64,000 nt of DNA from NCBI GenBank assembly GCA_001600415.1, contig BCJX01000012.1, forward strand, positions 815,425-879,424, given 5' to 3'. The position numbers and the translations under genes were made by a program. The notes beneath the pieces were generated by a model that did not search any database, was not told the DNA's origin, and saw only the letters and a list, made by a program, of their open reading frames with translations. Shown here piece by piece: positions 34,904 through 45,095 of the stretch. How positions within the stretch are numbered: position 1 is the first letter of the stretch; each line of letters opens with the position of its first letter. This DNA is from Pascua guehoae (taxonomy: Eukaryota > Basidiomycota > Tremellomycetes > Trichosporonales > Trichosporonaceae).

Positions 34904-37900
34904 ATGCGGCCAAAGCGGTCGCATCACCATGCCTCGTCGCTTCCATCACGCACGACGCCATCAGGAGAAACGCTGACCATAGTCCCCGTCCTTGGCATCG
35001 GCAAGGGACGAAAGAGGAAGCCGCAGCGCGAAGAGCAGCTCAGTCCCGTCCCCGAGCCATACTTGGCGCTCGCGCCGCAGTCTGTGACTGCTGCGCAGGC
35101 GTCGGGGTCGTCATCATCGTCACTCATTCTCCCTTCGACCTACATCAAGACTAGAAGCGGGTCGAGGGACCTTGGCCGTTCCCCGACACCGACCGGCTCA
35201 CGAGGAGGCTATGCGGCCAACCTTCTCTCGCCACCTACGATTATGGGCGGGTCGAGTGGATCCGGCAGCCGAAGCAACACACCACAACCCCCACGTCCAG
35301 GCTATGCTGCAAACCTCGCTTCACCCCCTTCCATTCTACCCGGAGGACGCCCCAATCCCCCCCTACTCCAACACAGCAGCCCATTCCTACGCCCCACCAC
35401 ATCCCACTCCCACTCCCGCTCCAACTCGGCCCAGCTAAACATTATCAATGGCGAGCGCTCAGAGTCCCCACTTCCTCCCACCCCCGACGAGAGAGCCGAG
35501 CGAGATCAAGATCGCGATCGGAATCGCCGACGTGAGAGGGCCAATGCCTCTCCTACACCGGGCGCGTCCCGTCCAAATCCCCGTCGGCGACGTCGCATTG
35601 TCAACAGTCAAGACTCGTCGCGCCGCGTCACAGTTTCATCAGCCGAGGAAGGACGTGGACTAGCGCGCCGCGCGAGTCAAAGACGCGTCAATGTCTGGGA
35701 TGGTGATTACCTTGCTAACAACTCTCGAGACGGCCGTTTCCAAGCTGACTCTCCAGATGTTCCAGATGGCGAAGACCCACCACCGCCGTTTGAGTTTGGC
35801 GACGCAAGCTCAATGCCCCCTATGCCCGCCCTCCCTCCATCGTTTGCCGCTGCTAGCGCTGCTGCCAACTCGGCAGCGTCCTCAAATCTCCTCTCTGTCC
35901 ACCAGGACCCACCCGTGCCCGGGTCGCCGCCACCACCATTCGATCAGGCCGTGCGCAGCATGCCACCGCTCTCTGCCGTTCCGGAGAGTCCTGCCAACAC
36001 AATGGCGGCTGGCAACACAATTCCTAGTCAAACATCGGCGCCTTTGATCCAAGCGTTGCTCGCTGAGAACGGTAACGAGTCACCAAGCGACGATTCCGAA
36101 GGCGAGGACGACGAGAACCGCGTCGACCGCCAGCTGTGGAATGCCGATATTCTGGCGGGCTACACGCTCGAGGAACGTGTGAGGCGAGAGGCTGAACGTC
36201 GACTCGCACGAGCACATCGCGCAGAGCAAGAGGCTGCGGCACGGCGCGCAGAGGCCGCGGCTCTGGCACGGAGAGACGCTGCAGACGCTGCGCTCCGACG
36301 CATCGAGGCAGAAGCTGCCGCCGCGCGCGCAGCGGCCGAAGAAGCAGCACGTCTGCATGATGCCGAGTCGGCCGCTGCTCGTCGCGTTCTGCAAGAAGGC
36401 GACGCAGCTCGTCGGGCTGAGCTCGAAGCGGCCAACGTGCGGCGCGAGGATATGGAGGCTGCTATCCGCGAGGTTAGCGAGGACAATCCGCTCAACAAGG
36501 CGGAAATCGAGTCGGCTGCCCGAGAGGCTCTCGAAGTGCTCGGCGGTCGGAAAGCGTCACGATTGGAGATCCTTGCTGTCGCACGCGAGGCACTTGCATC
36601 GAAACAGGCAAGGGCGTCGACGCGCGGCCAAGAGATTGTCCAGCCTACAGAGGTAGTGCGCTACGATGCCAACGCTGGTGTCGTGACACGAAACGAAGAG
36701 CCTGGTATCATCTACCAGCTTGTCCCCAACGATGGGGCTAAAAGCAAGCCGACAAGACCAGGCCTTACGCGGAACCCATCATCTGCGGCGGCTCTGGCGA
36801 TCACGGAACGCGCACGGAGCGACTCTGTTGCGGTCGACCCCACCCCGCCAGCCTCAGCCGCTGAGAGCCCACAGACGGGTCAATTCACCCCGTTTGAGCC
36901 TCCACACCCGTGGGCATCACATTCTAGGTCAGTTTCGCGAGCCGAGCTGCAAGGCCCTCCCGAGCGGCCACCACGCCCAGATGAACGACGTCCTCCAGAA
37001 CGGCCCCCACGTCCGGATCGTGCTCCACAGCGTCCTCCACGCCCAGATCGTCCTCCAGAACGCTCGCAGCGCCCATCGCACAGCCGAACGGGGAGTTCCA
37101 ATCTGCTGGCAAACGCGAGCACCATCTCCCCAGCCGAGCTTGAGCTCAAACGGGGGATCCTTGCCAACGACAAGGCCAAGGATCTAGACATGGCACCTGG
37201 GCCCGCGAGCTTCGCGCCGAGACCGGGCAATAGGAAGAAGGGCCTCGTCACGCGGCCTGAAGAGGGGGGCAATGTCGTGTACAAGCTTGTCACGAAGATT
37301 ACTGGAGCCTCACCCAGGGTTCGCAGGGATACCACCAGCGCCGTCTCGCCCACGACGCCGAATAGCGAAAGTGGACGAGCCGGTGTCATCACCAGCCGGC
37401 AGGGTGCGCAGAGCCCCAACGTTGGCCGTGCCAGCCCACATGTTGAGCCACGTCCCGGCGCCCAGAGTCCGTATTACGAACGCAACTACTCGCCGTTCGT
37501 TGAACGGGCGCACACCCCTGCGGCTGAACGACCCTTCTCGCCCGAGGTAGCGCACCCGCTGTCGCGTCAGCGCTCATTTGACCGTGTTCCATCGCCATAT
37601 GTGGACGCGCGCCCGTCGTCCCGACAGGACAGTCGCGCACAGTCGCCATTTGCAGAGCCGCGTCCTGGGATCCTCCGACAACACTCGTTTGACCATGGAC
37701 GCTTCGAGCTTCGCCCGCATTCTCGCCAGGACTCGATAAGGCGGCCACCTTCACGACAAGACTCGCTTGTGCGGTCATCCTCGCGCCAAGAGAATCTGGT
37801 GCAATCTCGCTATGGCGATCCCGTGCGTCCTGGCTCGAGGCAGGACTCGCGGCCGCAGGTGTCATTTGAGACTTCCCACTCGAGGCAAGAATCTCTCATT

Positions 37901-40900
37901 TCGACCCACCACTTCGACCATCCGCGGTCACACTCGCGACAGGAGTCTCTCACCTCGGTGGCATTTACCGAGCGCCCATCATCGAGGCAAGACTCATCGC
38001 CACCCTTTGTCGATCGGCCGCGGTCGAGGGCAGGGTCGACCTCGTCACCCTACGTTGGAACACGTTCGCTCTCGCGCCAAGGCGAACAATACGATTCTCA
38101 TCCAATGTCGCGCCAGCGCTCGCTGTCAAACACTTCCATCGCGTCTCGGCCTGGGTCTCGTGCGCACAACCGCTCCCCGTCACCCTTCGTTGAAGCTCGC
38201 CCATCGTCCCGACAGGATCGCAACCCGTCTCCCTTCTTGGACGCAGAGGCAGCCAAACAAGCCAAACAGAATCGCGCGCACACGGTGTATGTAGCTGAAC
38301 AACGCCCTTCGTCACGGAGTTCCTCCCGACAGCACACGCGTGGCGGATCAGTGGACACGATCGATAACCGATCCGAAAGCCCGCTCATGCTTGGGCAGGC
38401 ACATTTCGGCTCGCCTCCACGGCGTCGTGAACGGAGCCTCAGTGAAGCAAAGCAAGAGATTCTTGACGCCTTCCATCAACCGGGACAGTCTGAGCACCAG
38501 ACGAGCGGTGTCTTTGCCCGACACGACGAATCGGGCATGTATCATCAAATCCGTCGACAAGAGAGCAGTGCCTCCATTTCGTCTGCACGTTCGGGTAACG
38601 GCGGACCACCGACGGGTCGCCCTATACTGACCGTCAATCCTGCAGCGCCAAACCAGTCTCTTGGATCAGCACCCACGGAAGCCAGGTCATATTCTCGTGG
38701 CCCTCTCGACTACCGAGAGCGCTCTCGATCTTCACCAACGGTCCCCACTTCGACCACCATGTCTCAACCTCTGCGATCGGCAACGATGGGCGAGTCACCG
38801 ACAAAGCTGAAGCCGCCGTATAGTGGTCCTGAACAAACCCTTCAGAGCCCGACGAGCGAGTATTCTGCCGAGTTTATGAACTCTCCCAAGACGCCAGAGA
38901 CGTCGTCCCACCGTGCTCATCAGCCTATTCTGCGAGCACATTCATATCGTTCGAGTGAATCAGGTCACCACAGTCCGGTGGAATCGACCCCAGGCAGCGT
39001 CCGCTTCCAGGACAGAGGCACTCCGTCGCCCGCCTCATTCCATTCGTTGCGCAATGGTGACGGAGGACGCTACACCGAGTCGCCCACTCCGGCGGCCATG
39101 CCGACCCTCACCGAGTCTCCCCCTCTGCGTGGACCCACTCCAGGCATTTCTGCACCTCCATCGCGTTCTGGCTCTGGGAAATCCATTGGTCGACCGTCAG
39201 TGGAGACGTCCCGGCTTGTACCGCCGAGGTCATCTTCCCCGGGATCAGGTCACCTGTCCATACCGTCATCACAATCGGGAGGAACAGCGGGCACATACTC
39301 CCCGTCCTTCCCGTACTCGGCCCCAGGAACAGGCGACCCCAGCTCACCAGTGTCGTCTCAGAGTGCTGAACCAGAGTTTGACCGTTTTACTCGGCTGCCC
39401 AATGAACAGCGGGCGGTAGCGCAGCACACGTCGCATGGCGATATCCGGGATGCCGCAAGGCGCCAGGCGTCTACCCCGGTTTCCGAGGCGGTGCGCGAGA
39501 ATGTCCCCAAGCGTGGCTTCAGTGACAGTCCGCTTTATGACCCTTCTGGGCGCGGCGAGACTGAGTCTGCAGACTCGCACACTGCGAAGCCGCCTCGTGA
39601 CGTTCCCCGTCCTATTAGCCCACAGACCAAAGGTGTTAGCTTCCAAAGCGCGAATAGCGGCCATGTGTTCCGGTCTGCAGTACCGTCGTCCGAGGACCAC
39701 ACTCCGTCGCTGGGAACCGAGGAGTTGGCAAGCGAGGACCTTGCTAGGTCGTCACAGCCGATAACACCAACGTCACCACAGCAGCAAATGGAAAACTTGG
39801 CCCACCGCGGCCCTCCAGGTCCAAACGAGGAGCCTTCCACGCCTCCGCTTCGCCCTGGTGCACCCACCATCAGCACAACGCAGCCCACGCCTCAAGCGAC
39901 GCCTACACCCAGCCGCCAAGGGACATTACTGGAGCCAACCGCCACTGTATCTGGTCACTCGACCGCGGTACCTTCTCGAGGGCCTTCGCCTGACGATCTG
40001 GCGACGCCGGACCATGGAGGCTCGGGAGGCTCGTCACCTTCCATCTACAGCCCGCTTGCCTCCACCCTGTCGCCTCAGATTCCGCCTGCAGCCACACTGC
40101 CCCCTCTCTTCTCAGAGCCGTGGTTCTTCCCACAAGAGCAGGCGCTCGAGGCACTCCTCGCTCGCGAGAACGATACTTGGGGATCGGACCAATCGTTCAT
40201 TGTTCCGATGACGGCTCCTTTAAATGTGCCACATCGTCCCCCTGTCAACCAGGGTCACCGACAGACGGCCTCCGAGTCCAATCCGCGTGACTTGATACCG
40301 CGCCCGCAACACATTGGTGGTCGGCCCATGCGTTCTATGACGCTTTTCGAGGTGCCCGAAGATAGTGTACAGACGTCGTCACAATCTCAGGTGTTACCGC
40401 GGGCAGACTCGCAAGCTCCGCGCCATCCTGCAGCTCATACAGGTGGTTCGCCTCAACCGGACGACATTCCTCCGCATCTTTTGGCGTCGCCGGCTCCGCT
40501 CACATCCGCTGGGACGACCGCAAGCATGGACTCTCCAGCCATCATCACGCCTGGAGGTTCAGCGTCTCCGAAGCCGGCGTACGTCAAGCGGGCGGGCATG
40601 TATGCGCGAAAGCTCCATTCTCCCGCATTGACACCATCACCCCCGGAGCCTGCGCTGCATGTGGCCACCGAGGACGGGGCGCTTCATTCCAGTCGTCGCA
40701 GCTCGGTGCCCGCGCCTTCACCCGCATTGCCGGACGAGTCACCGACACTACCAGCACCAACGCCGACGGGATCCAAGCCACCGACGGTCAGGCCTTCATC
40801 ATCCAGGCCTAGTGTGGCGCCAGTTATCGAGGTGGCAGATGAGGACGACGAGGAAAAGCACGTCGACACTGGGAACGACTCCAAGGATGAATCTCGCGAG

Positions 40901-43900
40901 GCAGATGCGGTTGGCGCAGCGACGGAGACCCATCAGGTTCAAGAGAGCCGCCCAACGTCCATGGCGGACAGTGCGATTGATAGCTCGGCGACTACGCCCA
41001 CGGCTGAGAATGTGGACATTCGATCAAAGGGCCCGCTTCAGGCGATTGTCCCAGCGGGTGGCAGCGTCATGGACAGGATTTACAAGAAGAAGACAAAGCC
41101 GACGGACGACCAGATCAGCAGCGAGACAAACAAGCCGACGGTCGACAACGCCAACGAGAGGAAGAGGCCTGCGGCCGAAAAGGCTAACAGTGTTGCAAAA
41201 CAGCGATTAGTTCTCCACACCCACCTTTTGCACCCGAACAGCTTGGGGCCCTCACTTCCTGATCTGTCACCGACGTTACCGATGGCGACGCCGACGATTA
41301 CCCAGCTCGTGACCGACCACCAGAAAGAGATGGCCTCGTTAAATGTCAAGAAGGTTGTCGCGCACCGGTCTCTCCAGCTTCCTCCGAGTGAACCCATCAA
41401 GCGGAACTCACTTGTGACGCCACGGTTGACGACGGCGTTCGGCCCGGAGATCGATCGGCCAGAGCGACGCTCTGAACTCTTGCTCGATGAGGGTGAGGAT
41501 ATCCAGTCGCCCGAGGTCGACTTGTCGGACGTCAAGCTGCCCAGCACACCAGGTCACCCTCCAAAGCGTGGTGGGACATCTACGGGGTGGTCGACACCTG
41601 TCGTCCCGCCCTCACCCGGTCTATCCACACTGCTAGGTGATACATCTGCTCTGTTGGACATGCTCGAGACCGGCTCTGAGCCAATGACTGGTGGCGAGTC
41701 GTCAGCTCAGGGTGCGAGGCGTTCGGCGATCCGGGTTGCAATGGAAGCAGAGCTCGCCCAACAGCTTGAGATCGAGCGACAGATTGAAAGCGCAAAGGCT
41801 TACCGCCAGCTTCAGGACGACGCCGCTGCCAACACCACCGTCGAGGCGCCAGTAACCGTGACCATCTCGGACGAGAGCGAGGCGGACAAGGGGCGTGGGA
41901 TGGAGCCCAAAGAGACTCACAAGCTTGGTGTACCAAATACCAACAAGTCTCTGCCTCAGACACCACGGACGCCGTCGCCTTCTTCGATCAGTGACAAGGG
42001 CAAGGGCCGTGCGCTGGCAGCAGCGCAAAACGACGTACCAGACGTCCCCGTTGCGCCAGCGTCGTTTACGGCCCCAAGTGATCCTACAAACGCTGTCCAA
42101 CATGACCAGCGCCCGTCGTTCCCCCCATCTGGAGGCCAGTCTACGATCGATCAACCAGCAACTTCGCCGCAGGCAGCGCAGACTGGATCGCCGGACACGG
42201 CCTCGTCTCCGACTGCACGGTTAGAGCACACGATTCCGAAACGCCCGGCTATTGGAGCTCCTCCTTCTGGGCCCCTTCCCGCACCGCCGACAACAGGTGG
42301 CAAGCCCACCGCCCGCGGCCTTCCACCGCCGCCTCCTGCGAGTCGCGGCTTCTTCTCAGATCTCTCGCCGACCAAGCCTAATTCACCCACTAAGCCCAAG
42401 GCGCCTCCCCCTGCACCGCCCATCACCACAGCCGTCAACAAGGAGGATGCGGACAGTGTCAAGTCTTTCTCGTCCCTCGCGACCCCACTCAGTGCACCAA
42501 GGGACACATTCTCCTTGCCGGCAGATGTTGCGCGGGCCATGTTCAACAGGTTCCCCCCTCCACCAGACGGTGTTAACGAGAACGCAGGACCAGGGAAGAG
42601 CGATACAGGCGAACAGCAGGACCCATCAGGTTCGACCTCTAACGACAAGAATGCATCGTCCAACGACCGACCCGTACTTCCGCCTTTGCTGCCTCCCATC
42701 TGGCCATCGCGCCCGCTGAGTGTTGGCATGATCCCAACGCCCAAGACGCCTACGCTCTCGCGACCCCCGTCGCTTCAGCAGTTTAGGAGGGCACCGCCTG
42801 TACCGCCTCTGCCGGACAACCTGTCCACGCACACGCGCCGTCCGCCGCCACCGCCCCCCCTCGTATCGCCTGTGCGCGACAGCGTGGCGAGTGCGGACAC
42901 CTCGACCTCGAGTGTGTATACGAACAGCATTTACGACGCATACGAGCGCCCAGGCGAGGACAGCATGAATACGTACTCGGGACTGAACTCACCATCGTCT
43001 CCGACGACGCCAACAGGCCCATCGCCCCAAACACCTGCGTCGCCGCGCACACCACAGCAGCCGACAACACCCGAGGCCCAAGTGCGGCGCGGACATGTGG
43101 CAGCCGACTCTGTGGACTCTGGAAGGTCTGTAAGGACGGCGTCGTCGTCCAACACCAACATGGGCGACAGTACTGTGCACCCCTCCCGTCCCTTTGATGG
43201 CCCACGCACCGCGTCGCCAGCCCAGAGTCTTCGAACCAACTCTATTCGCCGCCTGGGGCCTGGACCCCGCGGACCGCGTCCACCTCGTCCATCCCTGCCC
43301 CAGCGCCCATGGTCGCGCATTGTCTCTGCCGACGTGCCTCTTTCTGCCGTGTCCAACAACAGTCGCGACTCGCTCGGCTACCGCAACTCGTTTGCAGACT
43401 ACCAGAGCCATTGGAACAGTCTTGGACCACGCGCGACCGAGAACGCTCCTGCATTCCCGCCCATACCGAGGTTGCCACAACTCCCCGAGGGTCCTCACGA
43501 GCCCGAGAACGACAGTCCTCCGCCAGGGGCCCGTGGTGCCGCGGCATCGACCCCGTCCAACGCGCCGCCCAGCCCTCCGCCAAAGGATGAATCGACCTCG
43601 GCGCAGGACCCGTTCCGCGACGAGATGAAGGCCACGAATGACTCGGGTTCCGTAACTGTCAGCGCGGACAACAGCCAAGTGACGTCTGGCACCCCGAGCT
43701 CGCACGGCTCCACGCCCACCCCGGGAACGTACGATCAGAGCATCCAGGGCGCGTCTAGCCAGCCGCAGACGACCGCCGCGCCGACCGCCTCGTACGCGTC
43801 CGCAACGGGGCGAGCCGCGGCCCCGCGCGCGCTCCCTGCCCTGCCCTCCTCCTCCCGCGAGCTCGAGTACACGGACGCGGACGTGTACGCTGCGCGCCTC

Positions 43901-44242
43901 GAGGGCACGAGCCACGAGTACGAGGGCCTCTCGCGCCTCGCCGACTTTGTAGGCGGAGGACCCAAGGGCGCGTCCGAGGCCGCCCTCGCGTCCCTCCTCG
44001 AGGCGCCAGTGAATGTCGACAGCCGCCGCATCAACGCCGCAGGCAAGGTCAAGCTCAAGCTGAGCGTCCTCGGCGCGCGCGTGGCAAACTGCCCCATCTG
44101 CCTCGTCCAGTTCCGCGGCGGCGACCTCGCCGTCTCGACACCCCGGTGCGGGCACGTCGCGCACGATGCGTGTGCGCGTAGGTGGTTCAAGGAGAGCGAG
44201 CAGTGCTTTGTGTGCCGCGAGCAGCTCGATGAGGAGGTGTAG
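34904..44242 (+). CDS. Giant disordered protein with C-terminal RING-H2 finger, probable E3 ubiquitin ligase
   Basis: An uninterrupted 9.3-kb frame encodes 3112 residues from ATG 34904. The C-terminus (about 3063-3108) is a RING-H2 finger: Cys-x2-Cys, 15 residues, Cys-Gly-His, x2, His-x2-Cys, 10 residues, Cys-x2-Cys. All eight ligands are present, so E2 binding and ubiquitin ligase activity are likely. Residues about 413-570 form a long Ala/Arg/Glu-rich helix (RREAERRLARAHRAEQEAAA). Proline-rich PPERPPRPD units lie near 685-723. A dense array of SRQDS/SRQES motifs fills about 885-1150. The rest is Ser/Pro-rich disorder, except an ordered stretch before the RING (KVKLKLSVLGARVANCPICL). The Arg-x-x-Ser-like repeats suggest basophilic-kinase sites. 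Substrate, partners and location are unknown, and I know of no named family with this layout. Confidence 0.8.
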   Translation: MRPKRSHHHASSLPSRTTPSGETLTIVPVLGIGKGRKRKPQREEQLSPVPEPYLALAPQSVTAAQASGSSSSSLILPSTYIKTRSGSRDLGRSPTPTGSRGGYAANLLSPPTIMGGSSGSGSRSNTPQPPRPGYAANLASPPSILPGGRPNPPLLQHSSPFLRPTTSHSHSRSNSAQLNIINGERSESPLPPTPDERAERDQDRDRNRRRERANASPTPGASRPNPRRRRRIVNSQDSSRRVTVSSAEEGRGLARRASQRRVNVWDGDYLANNSRDGRFQADSPDVPDGEDPPPPFEFGDASSMPPMPALPPSFAAASAAANSAASSNLLSVHQDPPVPGSPPPPFDQAVRSMPPLSAVPESPANTMAAGNTIPSQTSAPLIQALLAENGNESPSDDSEGEDDENRVDRQLWNADILAGYTLEERVRREAERRLARAHRAEQEAAARRAEAAALARRDAADAALRRIEAEAAAARAAAEEAARLHDAESAAARRVLQEGDAARRAELEAANVRREDMEAAIREVSEDNPLNKAEIESAAREALEVLGGRKASRLEILAVAREALASKQARASTRGQEIVQPTEVVRYDANAGVVTRNEEPGIIYQLVPNDGAKSKPTRPGLTRNPSSAAALAITERARSDSVAVDPTPPASAAESPQTGQFTPFEPPHPWASHSRSVSRAELQGPPERPPRPDERRPPERPPRPDRAPQRPPRPDRPPERSQRPSHSRTGSSNLLANASTISPAELELKRGILANDKAKDLDMAPGPASFAPRPGNRKKGLVTRPEEGGNVVYKLVTKITGASPRVRRDTTSAVSPTTPNSESGRAGVITSRQGAQSPNVGRASPHVEPRPGAQSPYYERNYSPFVERAHTPAAERPFSPEVAHPLSRQRSFDRVPSPYVDARPSSRQDSRAQSPFAEPRPGILRQHSFDHGRFELRPHSRQDSIRRPPSRQDSLVRSSSRQENLVQSRYGDPVRPGSRQDSRPQVSFETSHSRQESLISTHHFDHPRSHSRQESLTSVAFTERPSSRQDSSPPFVDRPRSRAGSTSSPYVGTRSLSRQGEQYDSHPMSRQRSLSNTSIASRPGSRAHNRSPSPFVEARPSSRQDRNPSPFLDAEAAKQAKQNRAHTVYVAEQRPSSRSSSRQHTRGGSVDTIDNRSESPLMLGQAHFGSPPRRRERSLSEAKQEILDAFHQPGQSEHQTSGVFARHDESGMYHQIRRQESSASISSARSGNGGPPTGRPILTVNPAAPNQSLGSAPTEARSYSRGPLDYRERSRSSPTVPTSTTMSQPLRSATMGESPTKLKPPYSGPEQTLQSPTSEYSAEFMNSPKTPETSSHRAHQPILRAHSYRSSESGHHSPVESTPGSVRFQDRGTPSPASFHSLRNGDGGRYTESPTPAAMPTLTESPPLRGPTPGISAPPSRSGSGKSIGRPSVETSRLVPPRSSSPGSGHLSIPSSQSGGTAGTYSPSFPYSAPGTGDPSSPVSSQSAEPEFDRFTRLPNEQRAVAQHTSHGDIRDAARRQASTPVSEAVRENVPKRGFSDSPLYDPSGRGETESADSHTAKPPRDVPRPISPQTKGVSFQSANSGHVFRSAVPSSEDHTPSLGTEELASEDLARSSQPITPTSPQQQMENLAHRGPPGPNEEPSTPPLRPGAPTISTTQPTPQATPTPSRQGTLLEPTATVSGHSTAVPSRGPSPDDLATPDHGGSGGSSPSIYSPLASTLSPQIPPAATLPPLFSEPWFFPQEQALEALLARENDTWGSDQSFIVPMTAPLNVPHRPPVNQGHRQTASESNPRDLIPRPQHIGGRPMRSMTLFEVPEDSVQTSSQSQVLPRADSQAPRHPAAHTGGSPQPDDIPPHLLASPAPLTSAGTTASMDSPAIITPGGSASPKPAYVKRAGMYARKLHSPALTPSPPEPALHVATEDGALHSSRRSSVPAPSPALPDESPTLPAPTPTGSKPPTVRPSSSRPSVAPVIEVADEDDEEKHVDTGNDSKDESREADAVGAATETHQVQESRPTSMADSAIDSSATTPTAENVDIRSKGPLQAIVPAGGSVMDRIYKKKTKPTDDQISSETNKPTVDNANERKRPAAEKANSVAKQRLVLHTHLLHPNSLGPSLPDLSPTLPMATPTITQLVTDHQKEMASLNVKKVVAHRSLQLPPSEPIKRNSLVTPRLTTAFGPEIDRPERRSELLLDEGEDIQSPEVDLSDVKLPSTPGHPPKRGGTSTGWSTPVVPPSPGLSTLLGDTSALLDMLETGSEPMTGGESSAQGARRSAIRVAMEAELAQQLEIERQIESAKAYRQLQDDAAANTTVEAPVTVTISDESEADKGRGMEPKETHKLGVPNTNKSLPQTPRTPSPSSISDKGKGRALAAAQNDVPDVPVAPASFTAPSDPTNAVQHDQRPSFPPSGGQSTIDQPATSPQAAQTGSPDTASSPTARLEHTIPKRPAIGAPPSGPLPAPPTTGGKPTARGLPPPPPASRGFFSDLSPTKPNSPTKPKAPPPAPPITTAVNKEDADSVKSFSSLATPLSAPRDTFSLPADVARAMFNRFPPPPDGVNENAGPGKSDTGEQQDPSGSTSNDKNASSNDRPVLPPLLPPIWPSRPLSVGMIPTPKTPTLSRPPSLQQFRRAPPVPPLPDNLSTHTRRPPPPPPLVSPVRDSVASADTSTSSVYTNSIYDAYERPGEDSMNTYSGLNSPSSPTTPTGPSPQTPASPRTPQQPTTPEAQVRRGHVAADSVDSGRSVRTASSSNTNMGDSTVHPSRPFDGPRTASPAQSLRTNSIRRLGPGPRGPRPPRPSLPQRPWSRIVSADVPLSAVSNNSRDSLGYRNSFADYQSHWNSLGPRATENAPAFPPIPRLPQLPEGPHEPENDSPPPGARGAAASTPSNAPPSPPPKDESTSAQDPFRDEMKATNDSGSVTVSADNSQVTSGTPSSHGSTPTPGTYDQSIQGASSQPQTTAAPTASYASATGRAAAPRALPALPSSSRELEYTDADVYAARLEGTSHEYEGLSRLADFVGGGPKGASEAALASLLEAPVNVDSRRINAAGKVKLKLSVLGARVANCPICLVQFRGGDLAVSTPRCGHVAHDACARRWFKESEQCFVCREQLDEEV

Positions 44243-45095
44243 GTGTGAGATGTGACGAGTACGAGGACATGAGAGAAGGAGAGAGATAAATCATTGATAG
44301 CTTGAGAGAAGGATAGAGCGTAACGACATCAGACCAGGGACATTCTGCGCGTGGCAGAACATGGTTTGTCTTGTAGCATCTCGATGGCATTGCAGTACTT
44401 TGTTTCCGAGTTGTTGCGCTAGTGGCCAGTTGCGACGGGGGCGGCCGGAGGTTGCTGACACTTGTAGCCAGATGTAAAAGGGCCAATACTTCCTGAGGAG
44501 TGAATGCAGACTGAAGTGGCACAAATATGAATGGAGGTAGAGTGGACGCAGAGAATCAACGCGGTGACACCGCTAGCTAATATAGAAATCGCATTGTACA
44601 CGAGGCAACGACAGTAAACCGAAAGGGAAAGCACTGAAGACACAGCACTCGACGGGTAATGGCCCCGCAGCAGCGAGGGCCAGGTATGTGTGGGCCCGGT
44701 AACATGTGTAAGTCGATATTGGGATGCGGTGCATGTGGGGGCCTTGCCGATGGCGGGGAATAGCAGGCACATGCGATGCGAGCAGGGCAATGCAGATGGG
44801 TGCCCCGATTGGCTCGCGATAGCCAAGTGCAACGATGTCAAGTCGCTTCCTCCAAACTCTTGAATCACATCCAACGATAGCTCCCGCCATGGTGATCCAC
44901 AACGGAGGATCGTGACCTGGGTTTATAGTCGTGGTAGTACTGTAGTTAGTCATCGTGACCGTCATGACAATTGATTTAATTGGTGGACAGTTCAAACTGG
45001 TACAGCGGCACCACAACGTGCACAATAGCAGCGGATCAAGTCGTACATAGTCATGACAAGGGGACCGGGGCGAGCACGCAGGGGGGCAAACACGC
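44243..45095. other. Convergent 3' region between the RING gene and cdc4
   Basis: Open frames on minus (44419-45121) show no domain and overlap where the 3' UTR of cdc4 would lie. No gene is supported. Confidence 0.6.

Noticed and set aside
42989..44164. 391-codon minus-strand frame opposite the RING-protein C-terminus
   Set aside because: It is antisense to the conserved RING finger and has no motif of its own; a codon-bias shadow.
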